From: Scheffersomyces stipitis CBS 6054
Taxonomy: Eukaryota; Ascomycota; Pichiomycetes; Serinales; Debaryomycetaceae
Assembly: GCF_000209165.1 (NCBI RefSeq)
Contig: NC_009044.1
Coordinates: forward strand, 434,001-498,000
Length of the DNA: 64,000 bases
Reading direction: 5' to 3'
Shown here: piece after piece, positions 52,175 to 64,000 of the stretch
Layout: each line of letters opens with the position of its first letter
Position numbering within the stretch: the stretch's first letter is position 1
The notes under the pieces: model-generated
The model's database searches: none
Seen by the model: only the letters and a program-made list of their open reading frames with translations
What the model was told of the DNA's origin: nothing
Made by a program: the position numbers and the translations under genes

Positions 52175-53356
52175 ATGTTCAGAGTCACCAACAAGAAATT
52201 CTATTCTACAGCCTCATCGCTCTTGAAGACCCCCTTGCACGAAGCCCACATTGAATTGGGTGGTAAGATGGTTCCCTACGCAGGGTTCGAGATGCCTGTC
52301 TTGTACAAGGACCAATCGCATATTGACTCTCACAATTGGGTCAGATCCAAAGTCGGTTTGTTTGACGTCAGCCACATGTTACAACACAACTTTTCTGGGG
52401 TGGATGCGAAAAACTTGCTTCAGAAGATTACACCTATCGACTTGAGCCAATTGCCAGTCAACAGCTCGAGTTTGTCTGTGTTATTGAATGAAAATGGAGG
52501 TGTAATTGACGACTGTATCATCACCAAACACGGCGAAGAAAAGTACTATATGGTCACCAACGCTGGATGTAGAGCTAAGGATATCAGCTTCATCAAGAAG
52601 GAAGCCGAAAACTTTAGTGGTGTAACCCACGAAACGTTTGAAGGAACCTTGTTGGCTATTCAGGGTCCAAAGGCTGTCGAAATCTTGCAAAAGTTCACCA
52701 ACGAGGACTTGTCCAAGATCTACTTTGGACAGACCAAGTTTGTCAAGTTGGCTCCTATCGATGCCACCGTTCATTTGGCTAGATCTGGTTATACTGGTGA
52801 GGACGGGTTCGAGTTGTCGATTCCATCGTTGACTGCCGAAGAAAGCAAGCAATCTTTGGACTTTTTCTATACATTAATTCGCGAATATCCAGATGTTGTC
52901 AAGCCAATTGGGTTGGCCGCTAGAGACTCGTTGAGATTGGAAGCTGGTATGTGTCTTTATGGACACGAATTGACCGAAGAAATCACACCTATCCAAGCTT
53001 CATTGACCTGGTTGATTCCAAAGACCCGTAGAGACCAAGGTGGGTTCAACGGTGCATCCAAGATCTTGAGCCAGATCAACGACAAGAAGTTGGTCACAGC
53101 CAGAAGAATCGGTGTTTCTTCCAAGGGTCCATCACCAAGAGACGGCAACAAGATTTTCACCGAAGACGGCTCCGAGCAAATCGGTTACATCACCTCTGGC
53201 TCTCCATCTCCTACCTTGGGTGGAAACGTTGCCCAAGCCTACATCGACAAGAAGGCCAAGATCGGCAGCAAGATCAAGATCGAGATCAGGGGCAAGTTGA
53301 GAGAAGGTACCGTGGCCAAGTTGCCATTTGTGGCCAGCAACTTCTACAAGGCATAG
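52175..53356 (+). CDS. GCV1: Gcv1, mitochondrial aminomethyltransferase (glycine cleavage T-protein)
   Basis: 393 codons. The mitochondrial presequence MFRVTNKKFYSTASSLLK is followed by the T-protein core: LHEAHIELGGKMVPYAGFEM, VGLFDVSHMLQ, NENGGVIDDCII, YYMVTNAGCR, the folate-site region with SGYTGEDGFELSIP and LAARDSLRLEAGMCLYGHEL. The C-terminal domain has GYITSGSPSPTLGGNVA and GTVAKLPFVASNFYK. The enzyme takes the aminomethyl group from the H-protein lipoyl arm and makes 5,10-methylene-tetrahydrofolate plus ammonia. Length and motifs are normal for the family, and codon use is biased toward preferred codons. Confidence 0.97.
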   Translation: MFRVTNKKFYSTASSLLKTPLHEAHIELGGKMVPYAGFEMPVLYKDQSHIDSHNWVRSKVGLFDVSHMLQHNFSGVDAKNLLQKITPIDLSQLPVNSSSLSVLLNENGGVIDDCIITKHGEEKYYMVTNAGCRAKDISFIKKEAENFSGVTHETFEGTLLAIQGPKAVEILQKFTNEDLSKIYFGQTKFVKLAPIDATVHLARSGYTGEDGFELSIPSLTAEESKQSLDFFYTLIREYPDVVKPIGLAARDSLRLEAGMCLYGHELTEEITPIQASLTWLIPKTRRDQGGFNGASKILSQINDKKLVTARRIGVSSKGPSPRDGNKIFTEDGSEQIGYITSGSPSPTLGGNVAQAYIDKKAKIGSKIKIEIRGKLREGTVAKLPFVASNFYKA

Positions 53357-55084
53357 ATAGTATTTATTAATGAATGGAAGAAGGATAGGACATAGTAGAC
53401 GAAGTAAAGTTAAAGGAAGAAGAAAGGGGAAAGTAAAGAGGAGACATGGTTCGGTAAAGGTAGGAATATACACTATAGAGTTTATACTATTTTCTCAATA
53501 CTGTGCTTCCGAGAGGGACCTTACTTTAAACAATTGAGGCAGGAAGAGCTAACCCTGTTTGAAGGAGTCTAGTCGGATATCACGGTGCAACCCGAGTGTA
53601 AGTCAGGTAGATCCCAAGGTTCAAGAGGAGTACTAGTGAACGGCTCGAAGGAGTGGAAAATATTTCTATTTGCCTGAAAAAGACAAATTTGTGCATGAGA
53701 TAGGAGAGCAAGTCCTACCACAATAGCATAACAAGAGCAGGAATAATAGTAGGCAAAGAAGTGTAGAATGGCACCATTCTAACGAGGTAATACCTTTATT
53801 GAGTAAATGGAGAATTTTTCACCTTGACATGGATTGCTGTCATTCCAGACAATGAGAATTCTACACTTTCTGGCTACGTAGGTTACAGTTCATAGAAACG
53901 ACTATAGAAGCAGGTACTCAGCAAGACAATGAAGTTCCTGAAGGAGAGTTAGCCAGCTATTCTTGTGGAATGAGCCCGATAACAATCCGAAGAATGAAGC
54001 CGTACAACATCTAAGGTAGAGAATTGGTTTATAGCTGTCGGGTTCGTAGCTCTCTTGGTCGAATTATAATTGATTTACAAAATCCACTCGAAAAGATCAA
54101 AAGATCCCAACACAAGAAACCCTCTCTAACAGTCTCTCGTCATTTCTGTTCATACTCTGAAAACTCACAATTTCATATTCGTACGACTTTCTTACCATAC
54201 AAAGCGAATTAGAATACGGTCCCATTGTTGGTGGAACAAGACTTCTAACAATAGACAATTAGCGAGACTAGCGTTTAGGCGGAGGGGTGCGACTTAACGA
54301 GTCCAGACTCAGAAGGGAGCCCCAGAAAGAGCCCATAATCAGCTTGGTACTACCTTTGACACCTCCACTGGACCAGTGCCTTCTTCTTCCAAACACCCTC
54401 TGCCATTGGCAGAGTCCGGCTACTCACCATTCCAACTCCTTGCGAGTCTCAGTGCGAAATCGGCTCTCCTTCTCACAGTCTACATTTCGCGGCCGCGTAG
54501 TCCATCTCCACATTGGCTCCTACCTTTTGGCTCGTGGACGCGTTTAGACGATATTTGGTTTTGTGGTGAGGCTTGCGCTCGAGCTCTCTCCCAGCAGCTG
54601 TCTCTACGGTCAAAGGCCCCTAACTTCTACGAGCCAATATGGTTCACGTTCTCGTTCTTCTAATACACATGTGATACAGAGCCCATCCCCGTCTTATGAA
54701 CTCTTATTCAGTCCCGTGCCGTAGTGAAACAACTTTCTAGTTTCATTGTATTTCCCACCTGCCGTTCTGCCTCTTTTAACCCCTTCGTCCACAAAACGCA
54801 CCTTGCTGCAGACGCGGTGGGTGCAACATTAATGCACCGTTTTGGAGCCAAGTCCTGCCTTTGTTGTGCCCGTTATAAAAGTTTGACAATTTCTCACTGA
54901 ATAACCTCCCAGTTTTTCAGAGTATCTACAGATAACACAGAGAGTAAAGACAAAGATATCCTAGACAAATCTCATATATACACTGCATAGGTATAATTCG
55001 TAGATAGAGCACCTGGACAATTCTGTATTGAAACAAAAGTGTATCCAAACAACAGATCTAAACAGCCTTGTATCTATAACCACC
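53357..55084. other. Intergenic, 5' region of the ACM1-like gene
   Basis: 1.7 kb. GC-richer near 54280-54660, with a 10-bp palindrome CGCGGCCGCG (54488-54497). It includes the MCB-type elements and TATA box listed at 54538-54880. Short ORFs (54287-54663) lack support. Confidence 0.6.
54538..54880 (+). promoter_or_regulatory. MCB-type elements and TATA box upstream of the ACM1-like gene
   Basis: ACGCGT at 54538-54543 (exact MCB), ACGCG at 54812-54816 and TATAAAA at 54874-54880, about 205 bp before the ATG at 55085. G1/S expression through MBF/SBF is therefore plausible. Confidence 0.45.
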
Positions 55085-55798
55085 ATGTCTGCCACTCCTT
55101 CGCCTACGAAGAGGTCCGTGTTATCCCCCAAGCCTTCCAACATCTCCACTCCCTCGAGAAAGAACGGCACACCCATCTTTGTCTCATCCAAGTTGTCACC
55201 TGTGAAAACCATTCCTTCCAGATTGACGCCTTCTCCCAAAAAGCCGAAGTTGAACTTCACCATCTGGGAAGACAAAACACAGCCACAACAGCCAGAAATC
55301 TCCGAAGACTACATTTTCTCAAACAAGCAAAACCACAATGACCAGGAGAACATCTTGCAACCTAAAAAGAACCCCGCTGTCACGGTGAACAGACGTTCGC
55401 CAACCAGAGAGCCATTAGGAAATTTGAATATCCACGATTTCCCTGGCCACGTAACCTACGGTAGTGCTACTTCTTTGCAATTGACTGAACTCTACCAGCC
55501 TACGCATTACAACAACGAATTCAAGTCGTTGCACAAGTTCCTGAACATCCCTAGCTTCTTGACTCCAACTAGAAAAAATAACTCTAACATGGAGAAGTAC
55601 TTAGTAAAGTCGCTGTCTGCTGTATACACCGAAGATGACGAGATCGATCTTGAACTCGACGATGCTGAAATGACTTTGGTCAAGAAACAATTGACACAAA
55701 ACTCGACTAGAAAACATAGACGCTCCTATTCTGTAGGCAAAAATGACTCCAAGCTGGGCTTGATCAGAAGGAACAACTTCACAATCTTGTCCAACTAG
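55085..55798 (+). CDS. ACM1: Candidate Acm1-like APC/C-Cdh1 inhibitor
   Basis: 237 codons from the ATG at 55085 (context CACCATG); further upstream the frame begins only at TTG. The protein looks disordered and is rich in CDK sites: full S/T-P-x-K/R at S6, T22, S38, S50, S105 and T160, plus several minimal ones. REPLGNLN (108-115) is a textbook destruction box, and DQEN (86-89) resembles a KEN box. Next, LGNLNIHDFPGHV and LNIPSFLTPTRKN (153-165) align with LKDLSVDEF and LPSFITPPRNS of S. cerevisiae Acm1 as I recall it. The N-terminal SPTKRSVLS also fits. Acm1 is a CDK-stabilised pseudosubstrate of APC/C-Cdh1. Securin (Pds1) is the main alternative, given the D-box and acidic C-terminal helix. 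Confidence 0.6.
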   Translation: MSATPSPTKRSVLSPKPSNISTPSRKNGTPIFVSSKLSPVKTIPSRLTPSPKKPKLNFTIWEDKTQPQQPEISEDYIFSNKQNHNDQENILQPKKNPAVTVNRRSPTREPLGNLNIHDFPGHVTYGSATSLQLTELYQPTHYNNEFKSLHKFLNIPSFLTPTRKNNSNMEKYLVKSLSAVYTEDDEIDLELDDAEMTLVKKQLTQNSTRKHRRSYSVGKNDSKLGLIRRNNFTILSN

Positions 55799-56203
55799 GG
55801 CAACAAACCATTTATCGCATTTCACTTTCAATTCTTAAATAGGAACACTTCCACCTTTGATACCCTTCTAATATTTGCATCTTCGACTGTCTCATTATTT
55901 TCTCACTAGAATAGACACTTAATACCCTTCATTTCCCGTAGCATACATATTTGTGTCGTAACATCAAAACAACAGAGAATGTGCAAATCCTTGACATCTC
56001 GTATTCAGCTTTACCATCGAAGTCGTAGCATGACTGTTTGATAGCAGCAGCGGGTGTCTGGAAGGATCTTCCCGTAGACAGACTTTTTTTGTCTTTATCA
56101 TCCAACCTCGCTGGTTATGGCTGCGAAAAACTATAAATACTACATTCCGCATCATCTCCGATTTGCAGCTGTCTATTTCTATACTCTATAACTACTTTGC
56201 TTT
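55799..56203. other. Convergent intergenic region
   Basis: Between the ACM1-like and ADH6-type 3' ends. AT-rich with a T7 run near 56084. No gene seen. Confidence 0.6.
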
Positions 56204-57319
56204 TTAGGCAGTGAAAGCCTTGTCAAAACCGGTGAACACGAATCTGTATCTAATGTCACCCTTGTCACATCTAGTCAACGCTTCGTGACAGCCGTCTTCA
56301 CCAATTTGGATTTCCTCAACCCATGGCTTGACACCCTTTGCAGTAGCCAATTCCAACATCTGCAAAGCCTCAGTCTTAGATCCTAACAAAGACGAACCAA
56401 AAGATGCACCTTGGTGGAGGAAGGTGTGTGGAGACACTTGGATGTTGTCCTTGGTTGGTGGTAAACCCACAGAGACAAACTTCTTGTCGACCTTCAATAC
56501 TTGTAAGTAGTTGTCAAGAACCAAACCGTCGATACCAGAAGCACAGTTCAAGATCAAGTCGAAGTGGTCGGCATACTTCTTCTTCCAGTCCTTTTCTTCA
56601 GCAGTAGCAATGAATTCATGAGCTCCCAACTTGAGAGCTTGTTCCTTCTTTGAAGAAGTTCTAGAAAAGGCAACAACATTGGCACCAAGGGCGTTGGCAA
56701 ATTGAAGGGCGAGATGTCCAAGACCACCAATACCAATGATACCAACCGTCTTTCCCTTGGCATCGGTACCAAGGTTACGTACCAATGGAGAGTAGACAGT
56801 CAAACCAGCACACATCAAAGGAGCTGCATGTACGGTTTCCATAGCTTCTGGAATAGGGAATACGAATTGTTCGTTAGCAATGGAGTGGGAAGAGTAACCA
56901 CCTTGGGTGATGTAGTCTTCAGCAGCAGCATCTACCGAGTTGTAAGTACCAGCACCGTCGGCACAGTATTGCTCGTTGTCGTGGGTACATCTGGAACAAT
57001 CTCTACAGGAGTTGGAAGCTGCACCAATACCGACTCTGTCGCCAATCTTGACTTGGGTAACTTTATCACCAATGGCGATGACATGGCCAATAATTTCGTG
57101 ACCTACGACAGCATCGTTTCTGAGCAATGGGGACCAATCGGCTTTCAAGGTAAGAATGTCGGAACCACAAAGACCACAGGCAATGTTCTTGACAACAACA
57201 TCGTGTGGGTTGACGATTTTTCTCTTGTATTCCACCAACTTGGGCTTGTTCCAGTTTTCTGGCTTGTCAACTCCAAAACCTTGGAATGTGGCTGGGATAG
57301 TAGTTTCTTGAACAGTCAT
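56204..57319 (-). CDS. ADH6: NADP(H)-dependent cinnamyl/branched-chain alcohol dehydrogenase (Adh6/Adh7 type)
   Basis: 371 codons. It is a medium-chain zinc dehydrogenase. Catalytic zinc ligands are C48 (in ACGLCGSD), H74-E75 (GHEIIGHV) and C170. The structural zinc is held by C105, C108, C111 and C119. The Rossmann motif is GIGGLG (196-201), followed by AFSRTSSKKEQ, where the Ser-Arg-Thr-Ser run after the second strand is the Adh6-type NADP phosphate-binding set rather than an NAD-binding Asp. Adh6/Adh7 reduce aldehydes such as furfural, cinnamaldehyde and fusel aldehydes. No presequence, so likely cytosolic. A TATAAAA box lies about 110 bp upstream (57434-57428). Confidence 0.92.
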   Translation of the reverse strand: MTVQETTIPATFQGFGVDKPENWNKPKLVEYKRKIVNPHDVVVKNIACGLCGSDILTLKADWSPLLRNDAVVGHEIIGHVIAIGDKVTQVKIGDRVGIGAASNSCRDCSRCTHDNEQYCADGAGTYNSVDAAAEDYITQGGYSSHSIANEQFVFPIPEAMETVHAAPLMCAGLTVYSPLVRNLGTDAKGKTVGIIGIGGLGHLALQFANALGANVVAFSRTSSKKEQALKLGAHEFIATAEEKDWKKKYADHFDLILNCASGIDGLVLDNYLQVLKVDKKFVSVGLPPTKDNIQVSPHTFLHQGASFGSSLLGSKTEALQMLELATAKGVKPWVEEIQIGEDGCHEALTRCDKGDIRYRFVFTGFDKAFTA

Positions 57320-58409
57320 TGTAGTGAAGTATTGAAAGAGATTTGCTAGTAATCAAGAATTACCAAGAAAGATCAAGTATTTCAGCAAAATAGTGAATGG
57401 TTCCAACTTTTCAAGATCAGCGGCCCTTTTTATATTGACAGCGAGAGCATTGGGAATTCATGTCTATTTCGTGCATATTCCATTGTGAAATCACGAAGAA
57501 GTTGCTACGATAACGACAACTGCATTCAACGTTTATGGACCGGAATTGGCAGTCCATTATCCACTAATTTTTTTTCTGGGGCTTAAATTGCGCCCATAGA
57601 AACACAAATAGAATAGGTCACATACCTACCGTGAGGTCAATTGACTATTTCCCATTCAATGAAGATTGTTCCACTGAAGAGATAGTAGATACTTCAGCTT
57701 CTTCCATAGATCGGAATGTGTACCGGTTTTCCATTTTTCATTGCAAATATTTTTTCACAGGTGGGACAGCCCCACTATGTTGCAATCGATGAGGTCGGAA
57801 TTGTGTTTTCCTGTGGATAGCATTCTGCTTCCTATTCAAGTAAGTGTATCCCAAACAATTTTCCGTAGATAAATAGCCAGTTGGAGTTGGACATTTTGGC
57901 CATATTGCAAATACAATACTTGAACTGGATAGAGAAACCACCACAAGAATTTGGAATTTGTAGTACTATTCAATTTCATGTCAATTATTATTACAGTTAA
58001 TTTGAATTTGGTAAGTGTCAAAGCCCATAGAGACGCGTATATTAAAATTACGAAGTCCTATCTATGAAACGTTTAGCAGAATTCCGCAACACAAAGCTAG
58101 GGGATATGGACAGTTTGAAGTCCACCATTCGAAGGTAACTAATTGCCAAAGTCCGCACAGCTATTCAGTCCGAGGCCGCGCATGATTGAATATAAGTTCA
58201 AATTCTTCTAGTTTACCGGCCTTTTTCTCTTATAATTTTTCAAATTGTAGTTAGACCTTCCACTAAGTTATTTGTTTCTGAGTTTTGCTACTGAACAAAT
58301 GAATGGCTCATTCCACTTGGCTGCTTATTATTGCTATATAGCTTTTATACACCTATTATGATTGACAGCCAATTGATGCTGAGTAAATATCTCGTTACGG
58401 TTTGGTTCT
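57320..58409. other. Upstream region of the ADH6-type gene
   Basis: 1.1 kb between two genes on the minus strand. It has the TATA box at 57434-57428 (minus-strand TATAAAA) and several T and A runs (57569-57576, 57751-57756). No other element or ORF is convincing. Confidence 0.6.
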
Positions 58410-60356
58410 TTACTTCTTACCCTTCTTTTTTTTCTTGTTCTTGCTACCACTAGAAGCACCTGAAGTGGCTACTGGGGCTGGAGCTGGTGTTGGATCAAGT
58501 GCTCCTTGATGGCCTCCACCAAGTTTCTTCTTTTCCTTTCTGGTAGGCTTGTAGTAGGACCTCAACTTCATGGGCAACCACCTTTCATCGTCAAGCGACA
58601 AGTCTGCTTCAGGTTTGAGAACCTTAGTTGCAGAGAATTTAGGCTTAGAACGTTTTTTACTGACCTTAGAAGCAGAAACTTTGGGCTTCAAGATTGACTT
58701 GACCTTGGTAGGAATCAACGAGTCTATGTTGGTAGACAATAACTCCTCAACAGACTTGGCAGAAGATAGCTCTTCCACAGGCAACAAGTCGTTGGAAGTG
58801 TTTGTCAAAATCGATTTGATCAAACTGTCATTTTCGTTGAACTTGGAAAGGAACTCAAAGAGTTGAATTCCGCCCTGTTGGTTGCCTTGGTTCAAAGCCT
58901 TGAAGCCGATTATCCTGATGAAAAAGTAGTAGTTAACGTCGTCCTGCATTACCTTTTCTTCGGTAGCCAAAAGCTTTGTAACCAATTTGGTTAACAACTT
59001 CGACAAGCTGGAAGTCAAGTTGAGACTTTCGTACACTTTAATAAGTGTTCCAACCAAGGCCGGGGTGACGATTGGTTGTTCTAAGTTGAAGTCTACCAAC
59101 TCTTCCAAAAGTGTCAATGATTGATCGAAGTTTCCTGCCTTATCATTCACAAATACCAACAACAACACAGCAATGATTAAGTTGTTAGAAAGCTTGTCGT
59201 TGTAGTTAGCCTTGACGTATTTGTATAATTTTCTACTGACTATTCTGTTTTTGTGCTCATCGTTGAGGTCTTTGAAATTTATGTCAAGAGACAACAATAA
59301 CTTGTATGCCAAAGGGAAATAGTCTCCTGGAAAGTCTTGGATATATTTGGCAATAAATGAGTCACTGACTTGCGATTTGCTTAAAGTTCCCGTTGCATAG
59401 CGCAACAACACGTTATTCTTAAATATGACCTGGTACTGGAATTTGGTCAACTTCTGGCTCAATTTATGCAAATTTGTTTGATAGTTCAACTCCCTGTCTA
59501 TTAAATTATAGTCTTTGGGTTCCTTGGCCAACGAGAAGATGTTGTTCTTGATGATGAGTTTGATCATGGCGTCGTTAATGGTGTCTGCGTTGCTTTCGTG
59601 CAAGATTTCCAAACTTTTGTCTGATTGACCAAGAATCTCGTAGATGTATGCCGATGTGATTTTAATGGGCAACAATTCAACCAACAAGTCTTCTTTAGAA
59701 AAGTCAGAGTTCTGTGTCAAACAGACAGACTCGGCCTTTTCTAAAAGCTCTATCGACTTGTGGAAGTTGTTGTTGGACAATTCGATCAAGGCTTCGTTGA
59801 AGAATAAATCGTAGTTTTCACCATACTCTTCAATGTTGAATTTCGATTCGACCTTGTTCTTCTGGTTGAAGTTCAACTGCGAAATCACCGATCTCTCATT
59901 GATGATCAAGTCCAACTTATTGTCGTATTTGTTGCTCTCGATCAACTCCTTGTACAATTGCAACGATTTTCCATAATCGCCGAGTTTATAGTAGTTCTGT
60001 GCGGCAATGTGCTTTAAGCCGATGGCAATACCCTCGTTTTCAACTTTGACAGACTTTAACAACTGCTCAAACTCAGCAGACTTTCCAAGCTTATAGTACA
60101 CATAGCCAACTTCCAACACCAACGAATTCGAGAAGTAGTCGCCTTCAGGAACCTTCTTGATGATCTCGAAGGCCCTGTGGTACTTGTCCAAAAAGATAAG
60201 CGACACCAAACAGTTTTTGAAAGCCTTCAAGTCGTGGAAATTTTTCACTTTCGACAAGTATTCATATGAAACCGAATAGATATGTTCGTAGTCGGAAACA
60301 TCAGTGATTTGGGCCACGTTCAACTTCTTGAACGCTTCGGCGATGGAATTGCTCAT
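58410..60356 (-). CDS. SRP72: Srp72, signal recognition particle subunit
   Basis: 648 codons. The bulk is TPR-like helical repeats (for example GYVYYKLGKSAEFEQLLK, AQNYYKLGDYGKSLQLYKEL and FNEALIELSNNNFHKSIELL). The C-terminal Srp72 RNA-binding motif is DDERWLPMKLRSYYKP followed by TRKEKKKLGGGHQG. The protein ends in a low-complexity Pro/Ala/Ser stretch and a Lys-rich tail (NKKKKKGKK). Srp72 binds SRP RNA together with Srp68 and is needed for co-translational targeting to the ER. Length is close to the S. cerevisiae protein (640). The start ATG at 60356 gives the usual N-terminus. Confidence 0.95.
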   Translation of the reverse strand: MSNSIAEAFKKLNVAQITDVSDYEHIYSVSYEYLSKVKNFHDLKAFKNCLVSLIFLDKYHRAFEIIKKVPEGDYFSNSLVLEVGYVYYKLGKSAEFEQLLKSVKVENEGIAIGLKHIAAQNYYKLGDYGKSLQLYKELIESNKYDNKLDLIINERSVISQLNFNQKNKVESKFNIEEYGENYDLFFNEALIELSNNNFHKSIELLEKAESVCLTQNSDFSKEDLLVELLPIKITSAYIYEILGQSDKSLEILHESNADTINDAMIKLIIKNNIFSLAKEPKDYNLIDRELNYQTNLHKLSQKLTKFQYQVIFKNNVLLRYATGTLSKSQVSDSFIAKYIQDFPGDYFPLAYKLLLSLDINFKDLNDEHKNRIVSRKLYKYVKANYNDKLSNNLIIAVLLLVFVNDKAGNFDQSLTLLEELVDFNLEQPIVTPALVGTLIKVYESLNLTSSLSKLLTKLVTKLLATEEKVMQDDVNYYFFIRIIGFKALNQGNQQGGIQLFEFLSKFNENDSLIKSILTNTSNDLLPVEELSSAKSVEELLSTNIDSLIPTKVKSILKPKVSASKVSKKRSKPKFSATKVLKPEADLSLDDERWLPMKLRSYYKPTRKEKKKLGGGHQGALDPTPAPAPVATSGASSGSKNKKKKKGKK

Positions 60357-60596
60357 AGTAGAGTTTGTTTTCCTAGGATCTTCTGAAGGTTTGGCTCTTT
60401 AGCTGCTCTTAATTCTCATTTCTCGATTTCTTAAGTATGGTCAGGTCCGTCGTTCATTTTTTTTCAGTGGTCGTGTGGAAGAACAGTAGATCTACTGCGG
60501 CATGGTTGCATGTGGAGAATGCCTTCGAATGCAGGACTACTCTACAATAGGCTTGATAAGATTGTATCCATATATACTGAAGAATACGTTTGATGG

Positions 60597-60725
60597 TCAC
60601 TTCACGAAAAGCAAGAATAAAACAGAACTTCCAGAGAAAGTAGAAGATTCTTGAAATTCAGACTGCAGCAAAGAGGCAATTTCATCATCTGTATGCGATA
60701 TCTCCCCAAAGATCCTCCCGTCCAT
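60597..60725 (-). pseudogene. Possible relic of a minus-strand reading frame (unit 1)
   Basis: An ATG frame of 42 codons containing SHTDDEIASLLQSEFQE and STFSG. The matching part of unit 2 (63046-62957, after a ~10-bp insertion) reads SHTEEEIAPLLQYEFQE and STFSG. Changes between them are mostly third-position or conservative (D/E), hinting at an ancestral coding frame. No homologue recognised; the evidence is short. Confidence 0.2.
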
Positions 60726-61201
60726 ACAAAGAGTAATGCACTGAATTCCTTGAATTCATGCAAAAAAGTGTCACCACAAGGCTCCTCTGTCATACAAAGC
60801 CAAAACTGCTTAGATTTGTTTCGGGTTTTGTGCTCATTTCAGCAATGGCACCAAGTCAAAATCTATGAATATCCATGGAAAACACTTGATTACACTATCA
60901 AAATCTACATGCCGGAAGACTTTCCTATCCATAAACTGTACCAAAACAGATGAAAATGATTGCAAATCACTGAGTCGACTCAAGCGAAAAGGACTATCGA
61001 TGACAAATCTTGCAGTTCTTGATGCTTTGAAGAGACTTCTATCTTATTGCACAGCGACCAGACTTCTCCATTGCAATACATCCCACCAGACAGACTTCCA
61101 GTACGACTCTTCCAGGAACCTGGAAGTCCGAACTTCTAGCAACCCAACAATCGTGTATCTGAGAGTGAATCCTTGACACTAAACAGCCACATTGAGTTAC
61201 T

Positions 61202-64000
<2,799 letters not shown>

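Noticed and set aside
54287..54663. Overlapping ORFs in the GC-richer stretch upstream of the ACM1-like gene
   Set aside because: Two overlapping frames with no domain; the open frames likely reflect local base composition.

Overview
The window is nuclear DNA of a budding yeast (Saccharomycotina), probably of the CUG-Ser clade. Genes are compact, nearly intron-free and mostly recognisable orthologues of Saccharomyces cerevisiae genes. CTG codons are scarce, and the one at codon 14 of CHS5 falls where the S. cerevisiae protein (recalled from memory) has serine. The ribosomal protein gene carries a Tbf1-like plus Cbf1-like promoter pair of the kind described in Candida albicans. Scheffersomyces or a relative would fit, but the species is not proven from sequence alone.

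Layout. 1-5.3 kb: DEP1 (entering from the left, no start in the window), CHS5, VMA7, and a YebC/TACO1-type mitochondrial gene. 5.8-7.5 kb: MIN8-like microprotein and the YPR011C-type mitochondrial carrier, neighbours also in S. cerevisiae. 8.5-17.3 kb: MCM3, TGS1, a GCR1-domain transcription factor, MCR1 and DBR1, all on the plus strand. 18.6-22.3 kb: SLM1 facing RPL23, which has a 470-nt intron and a 14-codon first exon. 23.5-31.2 kb: amidase, FEN2-like pantothenate transporter and a WSC-family wall sensor, with long intergenic regions. 31.2-34.5 kb: gene-poor. 34.5-37.8 kb: USE1 SNARE and the four-RRM protein MRN1. 39.7-50.5 kb: LIF1/XRCC4 candidate directly downstream of the very large TEL1 kinase gene. 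51.3-55.8 kb: a small Cys-rich membrane protein, GCV1, and a short CDK-site-rich protein that looks like the APC/C-Cdh1 inhibitor ACM1. 56.2-60.4 kb: ADH6-type alcohol dehydrogenase and SRP72. 61.4 kb to the end: two tandem old-yellow-enzyme genes, the second cut by the window edge.

Most genes are independently acting housekeeping functions. Functional groupings that stand out are TEL1 next to LIF1 (double-strand break signalling and end joining), an amidase near a FEN2-like transporter with GATA boxes in both upstream regions, and the duplicated OYE genes with retained AP-1-like (TTACTAA) elements. The strongest leads are the second OYE copy, which has isoleucine at the position equivalent to OYE1 Trp116, the ACM1-like protein, and the clustered GACAATT sites and long inverted repeat upstream of SLM1. 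I see no transposon with an intact coding region, no CRISPR array, no rRNA and no convincing tRNA gene.
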